NCBI GenBank assembly: GCA_900545135.1
Contig: UQXL01000001.1
Location: forward strand, 1-64,000
Source of the DNA: an uncultured Eubacteriales bacterium
GTDB lineage: Bacteria > Bacillota > Clostridia > Peptostreptococcales > Anaerovoracaceae
Direction: 5' to 3'
DNA: 64,000 nucleotides
The notes below the pieces were generated by a model. That model saw only the letters and a list, made by a program, of their open reading frames with translations, had not been told where the DNA came from and did not search any database. Both the position numbers and the translations under genes were made by a program. Of this stretch, positions 26,542 through 35,009 are shown one piece after another (positions within the stretch are counted from its first letter, which is position 1; every line of letters starts with the position of its first letter).

Positions 26542-26751
26542 ATGGATAAGATTCAGTATGTTTGTCCCAAGTGCGGCAATATGAGCTATGAATCAGATCA
26601 GTTTCAGGCCACAGGAGGTAATTTTGCAAAACTGTTCGATGTTCAAAACAAAAAGTTCTTTACAGTGAGCTGTACAAGATGTGGTTTTACAGAGCTGTAC
26701 AAGGGAAACAGCGATGAAGGAATGAATATCCTTGATTTCCTGATAGGTTAA
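26542..26751 (+). CDS. small zinc ribbon protein
   Basis: 69 aa with two CxxC pairs, CPKCGN near residue 7 and CTRCGF near residue 46, that would bind one zinc ion. It fits the short nucleic-acid-binding zinc ribbon group (COG3478/YpzJ-like). The strong site AAAAAGGAGG lies 9 bases before the ATG at 26,542. Function unknown. It is monocistronic, followed by a candidate structured RNA. Confidence 0.75.
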   Translation: MDKIQYVCPKCGNMSYESDQFQATGGNFAKLFDVQNKKFFTVSCTRCGFTELYKGNSDEGMNILDFLIG

Positions 26752-26791
26752 TTCCAGATGAAAAAAACACGCTTATTATAAATAGAAGTAG

Positions 26792-26892
26792 AAACGCCGA
26801 ATAAGAATAATACGGTTAAATGCAAGTCCACAAGAGACTTTTAAAACCAGCTTGCAGAAGCAGTCTGAAGCATAAAATCCGGCGTTTTTATT
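26792..26892 (+). ncRNA. candidate structured RNA with terminator-type closing stem
   Basis: AAACGCCG (26,792-26,799) pairs perfectly with CGGCGTTT (26,880-26,887), which runs into TTTTTATTTT. Within it GGTT/AACC (26,814-26,817 with 26,845-26,848) and AAGTC/GACTT (26,824-26,828 with 26,836-26,840) stack into one arm, and GCTT-GCAG-AAGC forms a second. A competing 6 bp pairing, TGCAAG (26,821-26,826) with CTTGCA (26,851-26,856), would make a different fold. No coding frame of note. The family is not recognised; the dual folds hint at a switch or an sRNA. Confidence 0.4.
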
Positions 26893-26901
26893 TTGCCAGG
26901 C

Positions 26902-26939
26902 ATAACTATTCCTAAAATTGTGATTTTAGGAATAGTTAT
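26902..26939. terminator. perfect 17 bp inverted repeat, AT-rich terminator-like
   Basis: The arms ATAACTATTCCTAAAAT and its exact complement are separated by TGTG. It follows the candidate RNA directly and ends in a short T run. It could act as a bidirectional terminator or be a remnant of a small palindromic element. Confidence 0.55.
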
Positions 26940-27485
26940 TTTAAAGTTCTCACCTGCTTATCTTCGAATACATTTATATAGTTTCCTTAATCATAATAAA
27001 CTTAATCACAATAAAAAAGTATAAATCCAGTGAGCGCTCATACCAGCACATATTCCGCCAATAGAATGGCAAAGAATAGCATATCCAGTCAATTCGCGGA
27101 ATTTTACCGCAATATCATTTCCGCATGCAAGCCCCTGCTCTACAAGCTCCGGCACAAGGCCGATTTATGAACTGAATCTTTTCTGATGCCATGGCAGAAA
27201 GCCGATTCCTTCGTATGCTGCGCCTGTAAACATTCCGTTTTCAGCAGAGCTATTGGTAAGCATCATAACGAAGGTACATATTCCTTAATTCCAAATATTT
27301 TCTTTGTTTTTAAAAGCATAAGTCTTGTGCTGACAATACTGCTGGCCACCAATTTTACTTTTATCAACTTTTCCTGCTCAAAGTCCCCCACTCTCATTGA
27401 CTTTTTTATATTATTTTAATATATTCTAATTACAAACGTGTATTGATTATTTATGTAATCGTAATTGGAAAGTGTGAGGTATTTT
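26940..27485. other. non-coding stretch, possibly decayed minus-strand gene
   Basis: No convincing open frame with a ribosome binding site. On the minus strand between about 27,370 and 27,000 two or three frames read on from each other as protein-like sequence (SSIVSTRLMLLKTKK, then MMLTNSSAENGMFTG, then CHSIGGICAGMSAHW), broken by stops and shifts. This suggests a decayed membrane protein gene. The family is not recognised. Confidence 0.35.
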
Positions 27486-27644
27486 ATGAATTACTCTTCT
27501 GTTTTAGTCTTATTGCTGCTATGGCTCTTGGCCATCGTGCTGATCATTAAGTTCATCCCCATTTATGTAAAGAAAATAGCCCGTATCATATTTGAAGAAA
27601 AGGAACGCGCAAAGCAAAATATTGAAAATGAAAAGCAAAGTTAG
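27486..27644 (+). CDS. small one-TM protein
   Basis: 52 aa beginning MNYSSVLVL. It has one membrane helix (about residues 5-27) followed by a basic and then Glu/Lys-rich cytoplasmic tail. GTGAGG lies 7 bases before the ATG. No family recognised. The clear topology, the positive-inside charges and the ribosome binding site favour a real gene. Confidence 0.5.
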   Translation: MNYSSVLVLLLLWLLAIVLIIKFIPIYVKKIARIIFEEKERAKQNIENEKQS

Positions 27645-27710
27645 GTATTCCTTTCTCTAAGGCTATATTTATGTTTAAATAACTGTCCAGGAAGCAGCTC
27701 AACTTTGGAA

Positions 27711-27830
27711 TATTGTAATTTTTTAGATTTCCTCAGATTTTACAACATTGCATCATTTCCGGGCCTGCTTTGAATGCGATATTTATCAAAATGTTGCAAA
27801 ATTTTATGGATTTTAAAATTTTGCAACATT
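27711..27830. repeat. two palindromic units of the TGTTG/CAACA repeat family
   Basis: The right unit is a perfect 17 bp inverted repeat, AATGTTGCAAAATTTTA at 27,790-27,806 with its complement at 27,814-27,830. The left unit (about 27,711-27,750) is imperfect and ends in TTTTACAACATT. The linker between units (CTGCTTTGAATGCG, near 27,765) recurs at 44,020 as TTGCTTTGAACGC, linking this site to the larger array at 43,975-44,617. Confidence 0.75.
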
Positions 27831-27886
27831 CGGCTGCAGCGTGTGTTTTCATGCGGCGCAACTGATTGTATCAGCTGTCTTGTCAT

Positions 27887-27921
27887 AAAAAAACCGGACT
27901 TTCCGCGGGGGAAATCCGGTT
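27887..27921 (-). terminator. terminator after ruvX
   Basis: Minus strand AACCGGA pairs with TCCGGTT around further TTTCC/GGAAA pairing, followed by seven T's. It stands about 50 bases beyond the ruvX stop. Confidence 0.85.
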
Positions 27922-27973
27922 CTCTGGTTTTATAGCATCTTGTCGCATCAGATTATATTTTGAATTAACATAA

Positions 27974-28402
27974 TTACTTGCCTGAATCCAGATAACTCTG
28001 CAGGATAATCACGGCGGCTTGCTTGTCGATGACTTCTTTTCTTTTAGCTCGTGACACGTCTGCTTCTATCAGCACTTTCTCGGCCATTACGGTCGTAAGT
28101 CTTTCGTCCTGCCAAACGACTTTTATATTTTTCATACCGGTGCTGCGCATCTTGTTTTCCAGCATTTCTCTGAATTCGCGAACCTTTTCCGTCTGTGGGC
28201 TGTCTGTACCGTCCAGTTTTTTCGGCAGACCTATGACCACTGTATCGCATTCATACTCTTTGATCATGTCGATGATCTTTCCGGTATCCTTTCTTATGCC
28301 TACTCTCTCAAGAGTAGTTATGCCTTGGGCGGTATATCCGAGAGGGTCTGAAACTGCTATTCCGACCGTTTTATCTCCTACGTCAAGTCCTATTTTTCTC
28401 AT
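27974..28402 (-). CDS. ruvX: Holliday junction resolvase-like protein RuvX/YqgF
   Basis: 142 aa RNase H-fold protein. Motifs are GLDVGDKTVGIAVSD at the N-terminus, VIGLPKKLDG near residue 65, and WQDERLTTVMAE near residue 98, which hold the acidic catalytic residues. YqgF proteins take part in pre-16S rRNA 5'-end processing; a resolvase role is also proposed. It belongs to the conserved alaS-ireB-ruvX set, although a 230-base gap with a terminator splits it from ireB here. Confidence 0.93.
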   Translation of the reverse strand: MRKIGLDVGDKTVGIAVSDPLGYTAQGITTLERVGIRKDTGKIIDMIKEYECDTVVIGLPKKLDGTDSPQTEKVREFREMLENKMRSTGMKNIKVVWQDERLTTVMAEKVLIEADVSRAKRKEVIDKQAAVIILQSYLDSGK

Positions 28403-28603
28403 ATTTTCTTCCTTTAAATTATTTTCTGCGCATTATCTTAGAGCCTCTATACACCCTTTCTGCGCGCTGTCTTGAAAGCTCACGGCCCTTTTGCTGCCAG
28501 CTTCTTGTGCCCTTTCTGCACTTTTTTCCTTGAGTTCTGTGTACGCCTTATGCGGTGCCGGATGGGCTGGCATTAAGTTTGTGCGCCAGTTATGCGCATG
28601 CCA

Positions 28604-28630
28604 AAAACGGACGCTACAGACGTCCGTTTT
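28604..28630. terminator. bidirectional terminator after ireB
   Basis: AAAACGGACG and CGTCCGTTTT form a perfect 10 bp stem with a 7-base loop just past the ireB stop. The rest of the 28,403-28,634 gap shows no open frame or clear promoter for ruvX. Confidence 0.8.
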
Positions 28631-28634
28631 CTCT

Positions 28635-28880
28635 TTATTCTACGTCGATATACTCTCTTAACATCTCTGCGACCAGCTCGTCACGATCGACGCCTTTAAT
28701 CAATGTTCTCGCATTGTTAAAGCTGGTGATGTAAGACGGGTCTCCGGAAATAATATATCCGACCAGCTGATCAACAGGATTATAATCTTTTTCCTCTAAA
28801 GCGTCGTAAACTTCTTTTAAAATCTGTTTATTTGTCTTTTGAGTTTTGAATGAGTCAAACATTCTGGTGCTTTTATCCAT
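28635..28880 (-). CDS. ireB: IreB family regulatory phosphoprotein
   Basis: 81 aa UPF0297 protein, usual size. Enterococcal IreB is phosphorylated by the PASTA kinase IreK and affects cephalosporin tolerance. Visible family pattern: KTQKTNKQILKEVYDALEEK and NPVDQLVGYIISGDPSYIT. It lies between alaS and ruvX, as in most Firmicutes. GGAGGATC precedes the ATG. Confidence 0.93.
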   Translation of the reverse strand: MDKSTRMFDSFKTQKTNKQILKEVYDALEEKDYNPVDQLVGYIISGDPSYITSFNNARTLIKGVDRDELVAEMLREYIDVE

Positions 28881-28934
28881 TATGATCCTCCTGATTTCCG
28901 TTAACTTTACTGCTTCCCTTTGTTTTCGATTATA

Positions 28935-31553
28935 CTATGACAAAAGCTTTTCTGCAACAGCAAAGGCATCTTTTATTTTTGAAGAGTCTTTAGCCCCGGC
29001 CTGAGCCATATTGGCCTTGCCTCCTCCGCCTCCTCCGGCTGCGGCGGCGATTTCCTTTATCATCTTTCCGGCATGGAAGCCTTTTTCCACCAAGTCGTCG
29101 GTAAGGGACACGAGGAAGGTGACTTTGCCGCCGTTTGCTGCGGCGAATACCATGCATGTATTCTTGGCAGCAGCTTTTATGTCGTCCGAAAGGTTTCTCA
29201 GGTCATCGACGCTGTAACCGCTGAATTCTTCGGCTATGAGCTTCACTCCGTTCACTTCGGCTGCCTTTGCGATTAGGCTTTCTGCTTCGCCTCCCATAGC
29301 TGCTTTTTTGATTTCTTCCAATTCTTTTTTCAGAGATTTCAATTCTTCGGCCATGGCCTTGGCTTTGTCGGTCAAAGACTGCTTATTGCATTTGAGCGCA
29401 GCGGCGACTTCTTCGATGATTTTTTCATCTTTTTTCGCTTCGCCGAAGATTCCGGCAACCGTAACGGCTTCTATTCTCCTGACTCCTGACGCTATGCCGC
29501 TCTCGGAAAGGATTTTGAAAGCTCCGATTTCTCCCGTATTGCTGACGTGTGTACCGCCGCAAAGCTCTGTGGACCAGCCTCCGGCGCTGACGACTCTCAC
29601 CTTTTCGCCGTATTTTTCGCCGAACAGAGCCATCGCTCCTGACTGCTGAGCTTCTTCTATTGACATCTCAGATACAGTAACAGGCAGAAATTCGTTTATC
29701 TTATCATTGACCATTTTTTCGGTTTCAGCCAGCTGTTCTTTTGTCATAGCCTCAAAATGGCTGAAATCAAAGCGCAGAACTGATTCGTTGACGCTTGAGC
29801 CTGACTGCTGCACATGGGTTCCCAGGACTTCTCTGAGGGCTTTCTGCAGCAGATGTGTGGCAGTGTGATTTCTGGCTGTCAGATGTCTGCGCACGGAATC
29901 CACTTCGCATTCCGCCTGCTGTCCCGTTTTTATGATACCTTGTATGACGCGGCAGTTATGAGTTATAACGCCGTCACTTTTCTCAACTGACAGAACTTCG
30001 GCTCTTCCTGATTCAGTGGACATAAATCCTTTATCGTAAACTTGTCCGCCTCCCTCAGGATAAAAAGGAGTTTTGTCGAGGAAAATCATTACTTTTTCTC
30101 CCTCAGCTGCTTTCTCCGAAATTCCGTTTTCTTCCGTTATGGCCAGAATCTTACCTGAAGCTTTCAGCTCTTCGTAGCCGAGAAATTCCGTCTCGCCCAC
30201 TTCCGCCAGATTTTTATTTTCTTTCCATGCCTCTCCCTCAGTATTCCTGCGGCCAGCTCTTCCCTGCTCTTTCTGGCGCTTCATATTGTCTTCAAAGCCG
30301 GCTGTATCGGCGGTCATGTGGTTTTCTGCCAAAATCTCTTCTGTCAGTTCCAGCGGAAAGCCGTAAGTATCGTAGAGTTTAAATGCTTTTTCTCCGTCAA
30401 GAACAGTCTTTCCGGCTGCTTTCAGTTCTTTTACATATTCGGCGATTATGGCTTCTCCCTGGTCTATGGTGGAGGCAAATTTGTCCTCTTCCACGGTGAT
30501 TATCTTCTGAATATAGTCTTTTTTCTCCACCAGCTCAGGATAAGCTTCGCCTGACACTTCGATGACTTTATCGGAAAGCTCTGAAAGGAAGCCGCCCTTT
30601 ATGCCCAAAAGACGTCCGTGTCTTGCCGCTCTTCTCAAAAGTCTTCTCAGCACGTAGCCTCTGCCCTCGTTGCTAGGCATGATGCCGTCGGCTATCATAA
30701 AGGTTATAGATCGCAGGTGATCCGTTATTATCCTAATGGAAATATCCGTATCTGCCTGTCCGTCCTTATATTCAACGCCGCTCTTGCAGACTACGCCGCC
30801 TAAGATATGGCGAATGGTATCTATGTCGAAAATTGAATCCACGCCCTGCATTATGCAGGCCATTCTTTCAAGTCCCATCCCTGTGTCTATGTTTGGATGT
30901 GCCAGCGGTGTGTAGCTGCCGTCCTCTTCTCTGGAAAACTGTGTGAACACGTGGTTCCAGAACTCGAGATATCTGTCGCAGTCACATCCCGGCTTGCAGG
31001 TCTCTTTGCCGCAGCCGTATTCAGGGCCTCTGTCAAAATAAAGCTCTGAGCAAGGTCCGCACGGTCCGAGGCCTATCTCCCAGAAGTTGTCGTCTTTACC
31101 AAGGCGCACGATTCTTTCTTCCGGCATGCCGAGGCTCTTCCATATTTCTACGGCTTCATCGTCGTCCTCATATACTGTGGCCCAAATCTTTTCAAAGGGC
31201 ATGCCCAGACTCTCTGTCATGAATTCAAGACCCCAGGCGAGCGACTCTTTTTTGAAATAGTCGCCGAAAGAAAAGTTTCCCAGCATTTCAAAGAAAGTGC
31301 CGTGTCTCGCTGTTATTCCGACGTTGTCTATATCTCCCGTCCTTATGCATTTCTGACATGTGGTCATCCTTTTGGACGGCGGAGTTTCGACGCCGGCAAA
31401 GTATTTCTTCAGCGGAGCCATTCCTGAATTTATTATCAAGAGGCTTTTATCGTCTTTAGGTATGAGAGACGCGCTCTTGGCTGCGTAATGGTCCTTGCTT
31501 ACGTAAAAGTCTCTAAATCTCTTTCTTATCTCGTTTAAACCTAGTTTTTCCAT
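28935..31553 (-). CDS. alaS: alanyl-tRNA synthetase
   Basis: 872 aa class II synthetase. The catalytic domain begins with IRKRFRDFYVSKDHY. The editing domain has HTATHLLQKAL and the zinc/editing site CGGTHVSNTGEIG near residue 665. The C-terminal C-Ala domain ends in a run of six glycines (GGGGGGKANMAQAG). Full length. GAGGAACTTTACCC precedes the ATG. Confidence 0.97.
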   Translation of the reverse strand: MEKLGLNEIRKRFRDFYVSKDHYAAKSASLIPKDDKSLLIINSGMAPLKKYFAGVETPPSKRMTTCQKCIRTGDIDNVGITARHGTFFEMLGNFSFGDYFKKESLAWGLEFMTESLGMPFEKIWATVYEDDDEAVEIWKSLGMPEERIVRLGKDDNFWEIGLGPCGPCSELYFDRGPEYGCGKETCKPGCDCDRYLEFWNHVFTQFSREEDGSYTPLAHPNIDTGMGLERMACIMQGVDSIFDIDTIRHILGGVVCKSGVEYKDGQADTDISIRIITDHLRSITFMIADGIMPSNEGRGYVLRRLLRRAARHGRLLGIKGGFLSELSDKVIEVSGEAYPELVEKKDYIQKIITVEEDKFASTIDQGEAIIAEYVKELKAAGKTVLDGEKAFKLYDTYGFPLELTEEILAENHMTADTAGFEDNMKRQKEQGRAGRRNTEGEAWKENKNLAEVGETEFLGYEELKASGKILAITEENGISEKAAEGEKVMIFLDKTPFYPEGGGQVYDKGFMSTESGRAEVLSVEKSDGVITHNCRVIQGIIKTGQQAECEVDSVRRHLTARNHTATHLLQKALREVLGTHVQQSGSSVNESVLRFDFSHFEAMTKEQLAETEKMVNDKINEFLPVTVSEMSIEEAQQSGAMALFGEKYGEKVRVVSAGGWSTELCGGTHVSNTGEIGAFKILSESGIASGVRRIEAVTVAGIFGEAKKDEKIIEEVAAALKCNKQSLTDKAKAMAEELKSLKKELEEIKKAAMGGEAESLIAKAAEVNGVKLIAEEFSGYSVDDLRNLSDDIKAAAKNTCMVFAAANGGKVTFLVSLTDDLVEKGFHAGKMIKEIAAAAGGGGGGKANMAQAGAKDSSKIKDAFAVAEKLLS

Positions 31554-31624
31554 GGGTAAAGTTCCTCCTAAACAATAGTATATTTTAACATAATGAGATA
31601 AAAAAGTCCAGACGAAGAGATGAG

Positions 31625-31661
31625 AAAAACGCCCTCCCTAAGTTTTCTTAAGGAGAGCGTC
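31625..31661 (-). terminator. terminator of the YtxH-like gene
   Basis: Minus strand GACGCTCTCCTTAAG pairs with CTTAGGGAGGGCGT with a G-U pair and one bulged base, followed by T's. It lies about 35 bases after the stop. Confidence 0.85.
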
Positions 31662-31696
31662 TCCGTCGTTGTTTTTCGGTTGTTTTACAATTATTT

Positions 31697-31909
31697 TTAC
31701 ATCTGATTTTTCAGATTGCGTGCCATTTCTGAAACGTCCTGCCCCACGTTTAGCATCTCTTCCTTGACTCCATTCATATCTTCAAAAGTATTCTTTACGT
31801 CTTTCTTGAGCTGCTGTTTGGCAGCGGGTTTCATACATCCATAGGCTATCGCGCAGGCGGCCCCTGCCGCTGCTAAAGCCACCATCGTCGCTGTGGCCGT
31901 CTTACACAT
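31697..31909 (-). CDS. small YtxH-like membrane protein
   Basis: 70 aa. A hydrophobic Ala/Gly-rich helix (about residues 6-25) is followed by an amphipathic charged tail (KPAAKQQLKKDVKNTFEDM). This is the layout of YtxH-type proteins, whose function is poorly known. ATG at 31,909 is used because GAAAGGGAG stands 7 bases upstream. Monocistronic, with its own terminator. Confidence 0.65.
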   Translation of the reverse strand: MCKTATATMVALAAAGAACAIAYGCMKPAAKQQLKKDVKNTFEDMNGVKEEMLNVGQDVSEMARNLKNQM

Positions 31910-31986
31910 AAAATCACTCCCTTTCAAAATTATTATCTGAAATAAAAAGCTTATTTATGCTGTAACAATCAGCCAATTTTTAAACG

Positions 31987-33321
31987 CTATACCCAGCCCT
32001 GATCTCTCATGGACTTGACCACGCGCCTGAAGCCTGCGATATTGGCTCCTGAAATGTAATCTCCTGCTTTGTCGTAGTCAGCTGCGGCCGATGATACCTG
32101 AGTCCAGATATCTTTCATTATTTCGCGGAGCTGTTCATCGACTTCTTCAAAGCTTCTCTTTATTCTCATGCTGTTTTGCGACATCTCCAAGGCGGAAACG
32201 GCAACGCCTCCGGCGTTTGAAGCCTTTCCCGGCATGAAGAGAATTCCTTTCGACTGCAGATAGGCGGCCGCCTCCTCTGTGGCTGGCATGTTGGCTCCCT
32301 CAGCTACTGCAATACAGCCGTTTGCCACGAGCTTTTGCGCATCTTCCAGGTCGAGTTCATATTGTATGGCGCATGGAAGAGCTATATCGCATTTGACCTC
32401 CCATACTTTTTTGCCGCCGTGATATTCAGCGGACGGTATCCTATCGGCATATTCGCTGATTCTGCCGCGTTTTACTTCCTTAATTTCCTTGATGGTTTCA
32501 AGGTCTATTCCGTTGGCATCGTAGATATATCCGTCTGAATCGCTCATGGTGACTACTTTAGCTCCCATGAGAGAAGCTTTTTCCGCAGCATAGATGGCGA
32601 CGTTGCCTGAACCTGATACTGCCACGACGGATCCTTCCACAGTTTTCCCGGCGTTATTTAGCATCTCTTCCGTAATGTAGACGAGCCCGTAGCCTGTCGC
32701 TTCTGTACGCACCAGTGAGCCGCCGTATCTCAGGCCTTTCCCTGTGATGGTTCCCTCATACTGATTCGTAAGTTTTTTGTACTGACCGAAGAGATATCCT
32801 ATTTCACGGCCTCCTACGCCTATATCGCCGGCCGGGACGTCTTCGTTAGGTCCGATATATTTATAAAACTCGCTCATGAAGCTCTGGCAGAAAGACATGA
32901 TGTCTCTGTCTGATCTTCCCCTTGGATTGAAATTGGCGCCGCCTTTTCCTCCGCCTATCGCCTGGCCTGTCAGCGCGTTTTTAAAAGTCTGCTCAAAGGC
33001 AAGGAAATTGAGCACGCTGCGGTTAACTCCCGGATGAAAGCGCAGGCCTCCTTTATACGGGCCAAGAGCGCTGTTGAACTGCACTCTGTATCCTCTGTTA
33101 ACGTGCAAATCGCCTTTATCGTCTACCCACGGAACTCTGAACGAGATACTTCTCTCTGGTTCTGTCAGCCTTTCCAGGAGCTGACTTTTTCGGTACTCAG
33201 TCTCGTGAGCCTTGACTACAGGTTCCACGGACTGTAAAACTTCCTTGACTGCCAGATGAAACTCCGGCTCTCCCGGGTTCATCATCTTAACTCGTTCCAT
33301 TACTTCTTCAACATACGTCAT
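31987..33321 (-). CDS. gdhA: glutamate dehydrogenase
   Basis: 444 aa hexameric-type glutamate dehydrogenase. The substrate loop is GGKGGANFNPRG (near residue 113), the catalytic lysine region is RVQFNSALGPYKGGLRFHP, and the Rossmann part is VAVSGSGNVAIYAAEK. The similarity is to the NADP-dependent type, though the cofactor cannot be proven by eye. ATG at 33,321 has AGGAGG 7 bases upstream. A GTG at 33,354 is in frame but has no site. Confidence 0.94.
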   Translation of the reverse strand: MTYVEEVMERVKMMNPGEPEFHLAVKEVLQSVEPVVKAHETEYRKSQLLERLTEPERSISFRVPWVDDKGDLHVNRGYRVQFNSALGPYKGGLRFHPGVNRSVLNFLAFEQTFKNALTGQAIGGGKGGANFNPRGRSDRDIMSFCQSFMSEFYKYIGPNEDVPAGDIGVGGREIGYLFGQYKKLTNQYEGTITGKGLRYGGSLVRTEATGYGLVYITEEMLNNAGKTVEGSVVAVSGSGNVAIYAAEKASLMGAKVVTMSDSDGYIYDANGIDLETIKEIKEVKRGRISEYADRIPSAEYHGGKKVWEVKCDIALPCAIQYELDLEDAQKLVANGCIAVAEGANMPATEEAAAYLQSKGILFMPGKASNAGGVAVSALEMSQNSMRIKRSFEEVDEQLREIMKDIWTQVSSAAADYDKAGDYISGANIAGFRRVVKSMRDQGWV

Positions 33322-33437
33322 ATCTGCCCTCCTAACTGCCGATTCGACTTTCACTGTGCTTGAACTTTGCTATTTGCTTCCAGACCGGGAGCTTTTCTTA
33401 CTCTGCCGGACGAAAGCGGCAAAAATATTTTCTTAAA

Positions 33438-33466
33438 AATTTAGATTAAACCCAGTTCAAAGTCAA
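33438..33466 (-). promoter_or_regulatory. candidate gdhA promoter
   Basis: Minus strand TTGACT (33,461-33,466), 17 bases, TAAATT (33,438-33,443). The leader before gdhA would be about 110 bases. No riboswitch is recognised in it. Confidence 0.5.
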
Positions 33467-33518
33467 GTATGTAAGGGAAAATATATTGTATATTGTTTTT
33501 CACAGCACTGTAAAAAGC

Positions 33519-34577
33519 TTATTCTATAAAGCCTCCACCGACGACCCGGTCTTTGTCATAAAAAACCATGGACTGCCCGGGAGCAGGCGCTCTCTGCGGT
33601 TCATCAAACAACGCTGTCACCCGGTCTCCGTCTACTTTTAAGACTGCCTTGGCAGCTTTCGCGGAATATCTAACTTTTGCCAAAACCTCAGCATTGTGGT
33701 AATCATCTCCGTTTTCTGCTGCAAAGACAGCATTTTTACATAAAACTTTTTTCGTAAACAAGTCCTCATTGTCGCCGAGGATTATGTCGTTTTTCTTCTT
33801 GTCGATTTTCACTATAAACGCCGGCTTTCCGAGAGCGATACCAAGGCCTTTTCTCTGGCCTACGGTATAATTCACTATGCCTCTGTGCTGTCCCAGGACT
33901 TTACCTTTCATATCGACGAAATTACCGTATGGCGAAGAAAAGCCTTTGCTTATGATATAGCCGGCGTGGCTGAACGGCGGCTCTATGAAGCAGATTTCCT
34001 GGCTGTCCTTTTTTTCTGCGTTTGACATGTTTTTTCCCCTGGCCAGCTCTCTTATATGGGATTTATCCTCAAAGTCGCCCAGAGGGAAAATGAGACGGCT
34101 CAGAACGTCCTGCCCCAGCCTGTACAGCATATATGACTGATCTTTTTTCTCGTTGGCGGCCTTTTTTATATAATATTTGTTCTGCTCAGCGTCGAAATCT
34201 ATGCGGCAGTAATGGCCGGTGGCTATATAACGGGCTCCGAGCTCGTCTGCCCTGTCGGCAAGTTTTTTAAACTTTATTCCCGGATTGCATATCACGCACG
34301 GATTGGGAGTCCGGCCGCTCATGTATTCTCTGCAGAAATCGTCTATGACCAGTTCTTCAAACTCTCTGGAAACATCCTCACATATCAGCTCTATGCCCAG
34401 CTGAGAAGCCAATTTTCGTGCTTCCTCTCTCCCCTTTATATTGTTTCCTGTTACGTCGAAATAATATCCTGTAACTTCAAAACCTTTTTCTTTTAATAAC
34501 AAAGCAGCGGTAGTGCTGTCCACTCCGCCGCTTAATCCGAGCAATACTTTGTTTTTGCTATTCTTCTCCGATTTCAT
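33519..34577 (-). CDS. mnmA: tRNA 2-thiouridylase MnmA
   Basis: 352 aa. It thiolates U34 of Lys, Glu and Gln tRNAs using sulfur from a cysteine desulfurase. The PP-loop is LGLSGGVDSTTAALL at the N-terminus. The two catalytic cysteines lie in NPCVICNPGIKF and DSQEICFIEP. ATG at 34,577 is chosen since GAGG stands 10 bases upstream; it overlaps the 3' end of iscU by 20 bases. The operon iscS-iscU-mnmA places the sulfur donor next to the user. Confidence 0.94.
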   Translation of the reverse strand: MKSEKNSKNKVLLGLSGGVDSTTAALLLKEKGFEVTGYYFDVTGNNIKGREEARKLASQLGIELICEDVSREFEELVIDDFCREYMSGRTPNPCVICNPGIKFKKLADRADELGARYIATGHYCRIDFDAEQNKYYIKKAANEKKDQSYMLYRLGQDVLSRLIFPLGDFEDKSHIRELARGKNMSNAEKKDSQEICFIEPPFSHAGYIISKGFSSPYGNFVDMKGKVLGQHRGIVNYTVGQRKGLGIALGKPAFIVKIDKKKNDIILGDNEDLFTKKVLCKNAVFAAENGDDYHNAEVLAKVRYSAKAAKAVLKVDGDRVTALFDEPQRAPAPGQSMVFYDKDRVVGGGFIE

Positions 34578-35004
34578 GATCGTCATCCTCATCCGCGTTT
34601 GGATCGTAGCCTTCGAGAGCGGCATAATGCTTGCCGTTTTTCTGAGCGTAATCGTATATCGCGTTCTTGATCGCCTTGTCCGCCAGCACTGAGCAGTGAA
34701 CCTTTACAGGAGGAAGACCGCCGAGTTCGTCTATGATCTGCTTGTTGGTCAGTTCCAGGGCTTCTTCTATGGTCTTTCCTATTATCATGGAAGTGGCCAT
34801 GCTGGAGGAAGCTATAGCGCTGCCGCAGCCAAAAGTCTTGAATCTGGCGTCGGTAATCTTTTCGCCGTCGACCTTTATCTGTATCTGCATCATATCTCCG
34901 CAGACAGGGCTGCCGTATACTCCTGTTCCGTCGGGATTTTCCAGCTCGCCTACGTTTTTCGGATTTAAAAAGTGATCCATTACTATATCGTTATATAAAG
35001 CCAT
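34558..35004 (-). CDS. iscU: Fe-S cluster scaffold IscU/NifU-type
   Basis: 148 aa. The three ligand cysteines are visible in SPVCGDMMQ, FGCGSAIASSS and VHCSVLADKAI. It assembles [2Fe-2S] clusters with sulfur from IscS. An acidic tail (NADEDDDHEIGEE) follows the domain. ATG at 35,004 begins 5 bases after the iscS stop. A TTG at 35,016 is less likely, as it abuts the Shine-Dalgarno. Confidence 0.94.
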   Translation of the reverse strand: MALYNDIVMDHFLNPKNVGELENPDGTGVYGSPVCGDMMQIQIKVDGEKITDARFKTFGCGSAIASSSMATSMIIGKTIEEALELTNKQIIDELGGLPPVKVHCSVLADKAIKNAIYDYAQKNGKHYAALEGYDPNADEDDDHEIGEE

Positions 35005-35009
35005 AATCT

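Noticed and set aside
27186..27419. 77-codon plus-strand frame in the gap before the one-TM small protein
   Set aside because: No ribosome binding site, odd composition, and the other strand reads more like decayed protein.
31554..31696. T-box leader upstream of alaS
   Set aside because: No specifier stem, no GGTGGNACCGCG antiterminator core; the gap holds only the YtxH terminator and AT-rich DNA.
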